This document shows positions 7,384 to 11,121 of a DNA stretch of 11,121 nt, piece by piece. A model generated the notes under the pieces. It saw only the letters and a list, made by a program, of their open reading frames with translations. It did no database searches and was not told where the DNA came from. A program made the translations under genes and the position numbers. This stretch comes from Candidatus Kapaibacterium sp. (lineage in GTDB: Bacteria; Bacteroidota; Ignavibacteria; Palsa-1295), in assembly GCA_025450975.1 (NCBI GenBank), contig JANWLI010000056.1, forward strand, positions 1 to 11,121. The letters are read 5' to 3'. Within the stretch, counting starts at the first letter, position 1. Every line of letters starts with the position of its first letter.

Positions 7384-8409
7384 GTGCAACAATCGACTTC
7401 AACTGCTCCACGCACGAACGGACTGGCTGGCAAAGAGCTCGATCACGCAAAAGAGCTTGTAGCCAAGTACCACGCCACGAAAAAGGAGATCGGTAAGGTC
7501 ATCATTGGCCAGGACCAGATCGTCGACGAACTCCTGATCGCACTTCTGGCCCGAGGCCACGCGCTCCTGATCGGTGTTCCGGGTCTAGCGAAAACGCTCC
7601 TTATCTCCACCCTTGCAAGTGTGCTTGACCTAAAGTTCAGCCGCATTCAGTTTACGCCTGATCTTATGCCTTCCGATATCACCGGTACGGAAATTCTCGA
7701 ACAGAATATCAGTACGGGAGGTAAGGAATTCCGATTTATCAAAGGGCCGGTGTTTGCGAACATCGTCTTAGCAGATGAGATCAACCGTACGCCTCCGAAA
7801 ACACAGGCTGCATTACTCGAGGCTATGCAGGAGCATCGTGTAACGGCTGCAAACACGACCTACACGCTTGACGAGCCGTTCTTTGTTCTAGCAACGCAGA
7901 ACCCCATCGAGCAGGAAGGCACATACCCGCTTCCGGAAGCGCAGCTCGATCGTTTCATGCTGAACCTGTGGCTCGACTATCCGAGCGAAAAAGAAGAGAT
8001 CGATATCGTAAAGACCACGACGAGCGAGTATCGTCCGACCCTCTCAAAGATCTTGCATGCCAACGATATTATCCTCTTCCAGGATCTTGTGCGGTATGTA
8101 CCCATCGCCGATAACGTTGTCGAGTATGTCGTGCGGCTTGTGGGTATGACACGTCCGAAGAATGCGTCAGCACCTGATTTTGTCAAGAAGTACGTCAGCT
8201 ACGGAGCAGGGCCACGCGCATCGCAGAACTTAGTGCTTGGTGCGAAGGTGAGAGCACTGCTAGACGGACGCTTCACGCCGTCGATCGAGGATATCCGCAA
8301 ACTCGCCGTTCCGGTATTGCGTCATCGTGTTGTCCTGAACTTCAACGCCGAGGCCGAAGGGCTTTCTGCAGTCGATCTGATCGACCGCCTGATCCGCGAG
8401 GCGAAGTAA
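7384..8409 (+). CDS. MoxR family AAA+ ATPase
   Basis: A 341-residue MoxR-type AAA+ ATPase. Walker A is GVPGLAKT (64-71), Walker B is VLADE (128-132) followed by the MoxR signature INRTPPKTQAALLEAMQE (133-150), sensor 1 is ATQNP (170-174), and the PLPEAQLDRF block carries the probable arginine finger (Arg190). The C-terminal lid (about 230-341) contains SYGAGPRASQNLV, typical of the family. MoxR ATPases act as chaperone-like partners of von Willebrand A domain proteins, and such a protein is encoded at the right edge of the window. The start is GTG 7384: TAA at 7375-7377 is in frame just upstream, so no earlier start is available. It follows the M16 pair after 13 bases. The usual next gene, a DUF58 protein, is absent; a secreted subtilase follows 11 bases later. 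Confidence 0.95.
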   Translation: MQQSTSTAPRTNGLAGKELDHAKELVAKYHATKKEIGKVIIGQDQIVDELLIALLARGHALLIGVPGLAKTLLISTLASVLDLKFSRIQFTPDLMPSDITGTEILEQNISTGGKEFRFIKGPVFANIVLADEINRTPPKTQAALLEAMQEHRVTAANTTYTLDEPFFVLATQNPIEQEGTYPLPEAQLDRFMLNLWLDYPSEKEEIDIVKTTTSEYRPTLSKILHANDIILFQDLVRYVPIADNVVEYVVRLVGMTRPKNASAPDFVKKYVSYGAGPRASQNLVLGAKVRALLDGRFTPSIEDIRKLAVPVLRHRVVLNFNAEAEGLSAVDLIDRLIREAK

Positions 8410-8420
8410 ACTGATCCTCT

Positions 8421-10454
8421 GTGAACAAGTTGCGATCCATAGTTGCATGTGTCGTAGTGTTGTGCATATGCGCATCGGCGTTTGCTACTTCTACAACGAA
8501 GAAAACCTATTGGATCTACTTCCGTGATAAAGGAATTGCTGCTGACGAGCTGAAACCAGGTAGTGATCTTCACAAGCGCATTCTTACAGGTCTTTCTCCG
8601 CGTACGCTCCAACGCCGTCCTGTACATGAGCAGGTGACGCTTGACGTTATTCCCGTGTACGAGCCCTACATTGCTTCTCTTCAGTCATATGGTGTCAGGC
8701 CGCGTGCAGTGAGTAAGTGGCTTAATGCCATCACAGCTTCATTAAATGACGAAGAGGTAGAGCGTATCAAGTCGCTATCATTCGTTGGCCGTATTGAGCG
8801 ATCTGCGTTGGCAGAAGCGCAAACCATCGCTGCCGCACAATCTCCAGTGTTCGTTTCGCCTCTTAGTTATTCTGGTGTACCAACCCCTCAGGCGCTTGCT
8901 ATCCCATGTGGCTACGACCCTATCATTACACATCTTGGGCTGACCCAGTCACAACTTACACGTATCGGCGTGTTCCCGCTGCATGCTATGGGTTTTGACG
9001 CTTCGGGTATCGCTATCGGTTTTACGGACACAGGGTTCAATTTCGAAGGAATGCGGACAACACGCGATCGGAACATCATTGCGACCTACGACTTTGTTTT
9101 TAAAGATTCCATCGTTCATGATGATGCAAGCGATCCGGTGGCTGCCGACGATCACGGATCGGTTTCGCTCTCAACCGCAATTGGCTACCTTCCCGACTCG
9201 ATCATCGGCCCTGCATATAATGCCGCAGTCTATCTTGCAAAGACCGAAGATCTCCGCAGCGAGACGCCTGCTGAAGAAGGCTACTATGCACAAGCACTTG
9301 AGTGGTTCGAGGCGCAGGGAGTTGATATTACTTCCAACTCGCTTGGGTATATATCCTATGATAGCGGGTATCAAAGTATTACCTATCCAATGCTCAATGG
9401 CCGCACAACGGCTGCTGCACGTGCAGCGCTGATGGCCGCCCGGCGCGGAATGCTCGTTGTTACCTCAGCGGGCAACGGTGGCACCAGTGGCTTTCCCTAC
9501 ATTGTAACTCCTGCCGATGCTGACAGCATCCTGGCAGTTGGCATGTTATTCGAGAATGACAGCATTTCTCCAGCTTCTTCGCATGGACCGACGCCCGATG
9601 GTCGCATCAAGCCGGATATCACAGCTCCGGGTGCTGGAGTCTGGTCGATGGGACGTCGCGACGACATTAAAGCTGTCGGCGGTACATCGTTCGCAACGCC
9701 ACTTGTCTCCGGCGCATGTGCGCTTGTGATGCAGGCACATCCGGAAGCTTCGGCGCAGGCAGTACGTAGTGCGGTGCTTGCAACAGGCACACGCCAACAG
9801 CCGCCCGACAATGTTTGGGGATATGGAAAGCTCAATGCATACGGCGCAGCGCTTGCACTTGGAACGGTGATCGGACCCCATAAGCAGTGGCGCGAAGATT
9901 CCATTCATCATATCTGTGTAGGTATTGCAGCGAATAATGCGGTCAAATTTCCGAGAATCGTCTATGCAATTGACGATAACGTATTTATTCATGCACGGTC
10001 ACTGAGTCTGGTAACCGATTCGCTGATCTATTCAACAACCTTTCCGGCGATGCGCAAAGGGAAGCGGATCAGATACTATATCGAGACACAAGACGGAGCA
10101 GACACGGTGACGCGCTCCCCTCGCAATGCACCCTTAACATTTTATGAGTTTAATGTAGGCGATACAACGATCGTCGATACATCACTATCGGTCGTGCCGA
10201 ATGGCGCTGAGGCTGTTAGTGTCTACCCGAATCCGGCACGTGAAAAGTTTATCGTAACCTCCTCATTTGCTCAGCCGGTACGTTATCAGTTGATAGATAT
10301 CGCCGGAAAGCCCGTGCTGGAGTTTGAGTCAACAGCGTATACCTCCCGCATTGAAGTACAGTTCGGTTCCTTGCCAAGCGGTGTGTATACGCTTCACGGC
10401 CAATTAGGCGATGGCAGTACCGTCATCCGACAAACGATCGTACATCTGCAGTGA
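8421..10454 (+). CDS. Secreted S8 family subtilase with type IX secretion sorting domain
   Basis: A 677-residue exported serine peptidase. A signal peptide covers about 1-22 (basic MNKLR, hydrophobic core, likely cleavage after AFA). Residues about 28-130 resemble the N-terminal region of Bacteroidota subtilases (YWIYFRDKG, then a LSPRTLQRR motif at 58-66). The S8 catalytic triad is Asp203 (IAIGFTDTGFN), His245 (ADDHGS) and Ser423 (GGTSFATP), with Asn352 (TSAGNGG) as the oxyanion-hole residue, so the enzyme looks active. Residues about 484-590 are beta-rich and unassigned. Residues 599-677 form a T9SS type A sorting domain starting VSVYPNPA and containing LPSGVYTL near the end. The GTG at 8421 is chosen because it begins the signal peptide. 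It lies 11 bases after moxR, and its stop overlaps the BatA-like gene's GTG by four bases, an unusual place for a secreted protease. Confidence 0.95.
   Translation: MNKLRSIVACVVVLCICASAFATSTTKKTYWIYFRDKGIAADELKPGSDLHKRILTGLSPRTLQRRPVHEQVTLDVIPVYEPYIASLQSYGVRPRAVSKWLNAITASLNDEEVERIKSLSFVGRIERSALAEAQTIAAAQSPVFVSPLSYSGVPTPQALAIPCGYDPIITHLGLTQSQLTRIGVFPLHAMGFDASGIAIGFTDTGFNFEGMRTTRDRNIIATYDFVFKDSIVHDDASDPVAADDHGSVSLSTAIGYLPDSIIGPAYNAAVYLAKTEDLRSETPAEEGYYAQALEWFEAQGVDITSNSLGYISYDSGYQSITYPMLNGRTTAAARAALMAARRGMLVVTSAGNGGTSGFPYIVTPADADSILAVGMLFENDSISPASSHGPTPDGRIKPDITAPGAGVWSMGRRDDIKAVGGTSFATPLVSGACALVMQAHPEASAQAVRSAVLATGTRQQPPDNVWGYGKLNAYGAALALGTVIGPHKQWREDSIHHICVGIAANNAVKFPRIVYAIDDNVFIHARSLSLVTDSLIYSTTFPAMRKGKRIRYYIETQDGADTVTRSPRNAPLTFYEFNVGDTTIVDTSLSVVPNGAEAVSVYPNPAREKFIVTSSFAQPVRYQLIDIAGKPVLEFESTAYTSRIEVQFGSLPSGVYTLHGQLGDGSTVIRQTIVHLQ
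10215..10451 (+). other. T9SS type A C-terminal sorting domain coding segment
   Basis: The last 79 codons of the subtilase (residues 599-677) show the hallmarks of a type A sorting domain: VYPNPAREKF, then YQLIDIAGKPVLE, then LPSGVYTLHG and a final beta strand ending VHLQ. In T9SS organisms this domain directs passage across the outer membrane and is removed during release or surface attachment. It implies that the host carries a type IX system elsewhere in its genome. Confidence 0.88.
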
Positions 10455-11121
10455 CGTTCTTAAATCCATTGGTGCTTTTCGGGTTGATCGCAGCGGCATT
10501 TCCGGTGCTCTTCCACCTGTTCGCCCAGCGGAAAGCACGTAAGATCGAGTTCAGCTCGCTGCGATTCCTCAGGCAGCTCGAGAAAAGCTCGATGCGGAAA
10601 GTTAAGCTGCGTCAGATACTCTTGCTTCTTCTACGAACGCTCCTAATTATCTTCCTCGTCATGGCCTTTGCGCGGCCGACGATCCAGGGGTACCTCGGAG
10701 GCTTCTTCGGTTCATCGAGTGCGAATACGACACTTGTCTGTCTTATTGACAACTCCGCTTCCATGGAGCAGCGCTCGGGCGGGACAACGGCATATAAGAA
10801 TGCACAGGATGCTGCAGGGAAGCTGCTATCGATCCTCAATGAAGGCGACGAGGTTATTCTCATCCCGCTTGCCGATATTCAGCCCGGCAAGCAGTATGAG
10901 CCGCTGCACTCCGTACCCGATATCCGCAAGGCGATCTTCGATATGCGGACGAAGGACGCTCCGGCACGCGTTGGCGACGGTCTTCGTGTTGCGAGTGCCG
11001 CGCTGAGTAACTCGCTCAACATTAACAAGGAGATCTACCTTTTCACCGATGCGCAGAAGTCGAATTTTGCCGTTGAAGATTCCGCTGCTGAGCAGCTGAC
11101 GCTGTTCGACGAGCGTTCGAA
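10451..11121 (+). CDS. BatA-like membrane protein with von Willebrand A domain (5' part, runs off window)
   Basis: The reading frame is open from GTG 10451 to the window end (223 codons, no stop). The N-terminus is a BatA-type double transmembrane domain: FLNPLVLFGLIAAAFPVLFH (3-22) is the first segment, then KIEFSSLRFLRQLE (31-44), then the second segment at about 55-73 ending in AFARP. A VWA domain follows, with strand LVCLID and the metal-site motif DNSAS (Asp100, Ser102, Ser104), and later IYLFTDAQ. Members of this class are anchored in the inner membrane with the VWA domain outside and work with MoxR ATPases, one of which lies two genes upstream. The GTG overlaps the subtilase stop by four bases (GTGA), suggesting translational coupling. 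Total length and C-terminal domains cannot be seen. Confidence 0.92.
   Translation, partial: MTFLNPLVLFGLIAAAFPVLFHLFAQRKARKIEFSSLRFLRQLEKSSMRKVKLRQILLLLLRTLLIIFLVMAFARPTIQGYLGGFFGSSSANTTLVCLIDNSASMEQRSGGTTAYKNAQDAAGKLLSILNEGDEVILIPLADIQPGKQYEPLHSVPDIRKAIFDMRTKDAPARVGDGLRVASAALSNSLNINKEIYLFTDAQKSNFAVEDSAAEQLTLFDERS

Noticed and set aside
1..11121. Search for mobile elements, CRISPR arrays, tRNA or rRNA genes and defence systems
   Set aside because: No direct repeat arrays, terminal inverted repeats with transposase, tRNA-like cloverleaf or recognisable defence genes were seen; the window is explained by tightly packed protein-coding genes.

Overview
The window reads as chromosomal DNA from a member of the Bacteroidota/Ignavibacteria/Kapabacteria side of the FCB group. 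Three things suggest this. The secreted subtilase ends in a YPNP-type type IX secretion (T9SS) sorting domain. A BatA-like von Willebrand A gene lies close to a MoxR ATPase gene. Most starts lack a clear Shine-Dalgarno sequence. Composition is close to balanced (about half G+C by eye). The assignment is an inference; there is no rRNA or other phylogenetic marker to confirm it.

All genes are on the + strand and very tightly packed. From left to right: a probable C-terminal tail of an upstream gene (to 41); a YitT/DUF2179 membrane protein (45-989); a small gap with a possible Bacteroidota-type -7 element; a C39-fold cysteine-peptidase-like protein with an unrecognised C-terminal half and a TTG start (1036-1902); hslV (1943-2482) and hslU (2483-3976), the two parts of the HslUV protease; trhO, a tRNA-U34 hydroxylase of the rhodanese superfamily (3973-4734); a catalytic M16 zinc peptidase (4735-6000) and its non-catalytic M16 partner (6003-7370); a MoxR AAA+ ATPase (7384-8409); a secreted S8 subtilase with a T9SS sorting domain (8421-10454); and the start of a BatA-like VWA membrane protein that runs off the right edge (10451-11121).

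From hslV onward no intergenic gap exceeds 13 bases, and two junctions are 4-base GTGA start/stop overlaps, so a single long transcription unit with translational coupling is plausible. The theme is protein quality control and proteolysis: a cytoplasmic ATP-dependent protease, a probable M16 heterodimer, a C39-like protein, an exported subtilase, and a MoxR/VWA chaperone-type pair. The link of trhO to these genes is by position only.

I see no mobile element, CRISPR array, tRNA, rRNA or convincing intrinsic terminator. The parts most worth follow-up are the uncharacterised C39-like gene ahead of hslVU and the T9SS subtilase placed between moxR and a batA-like gene.
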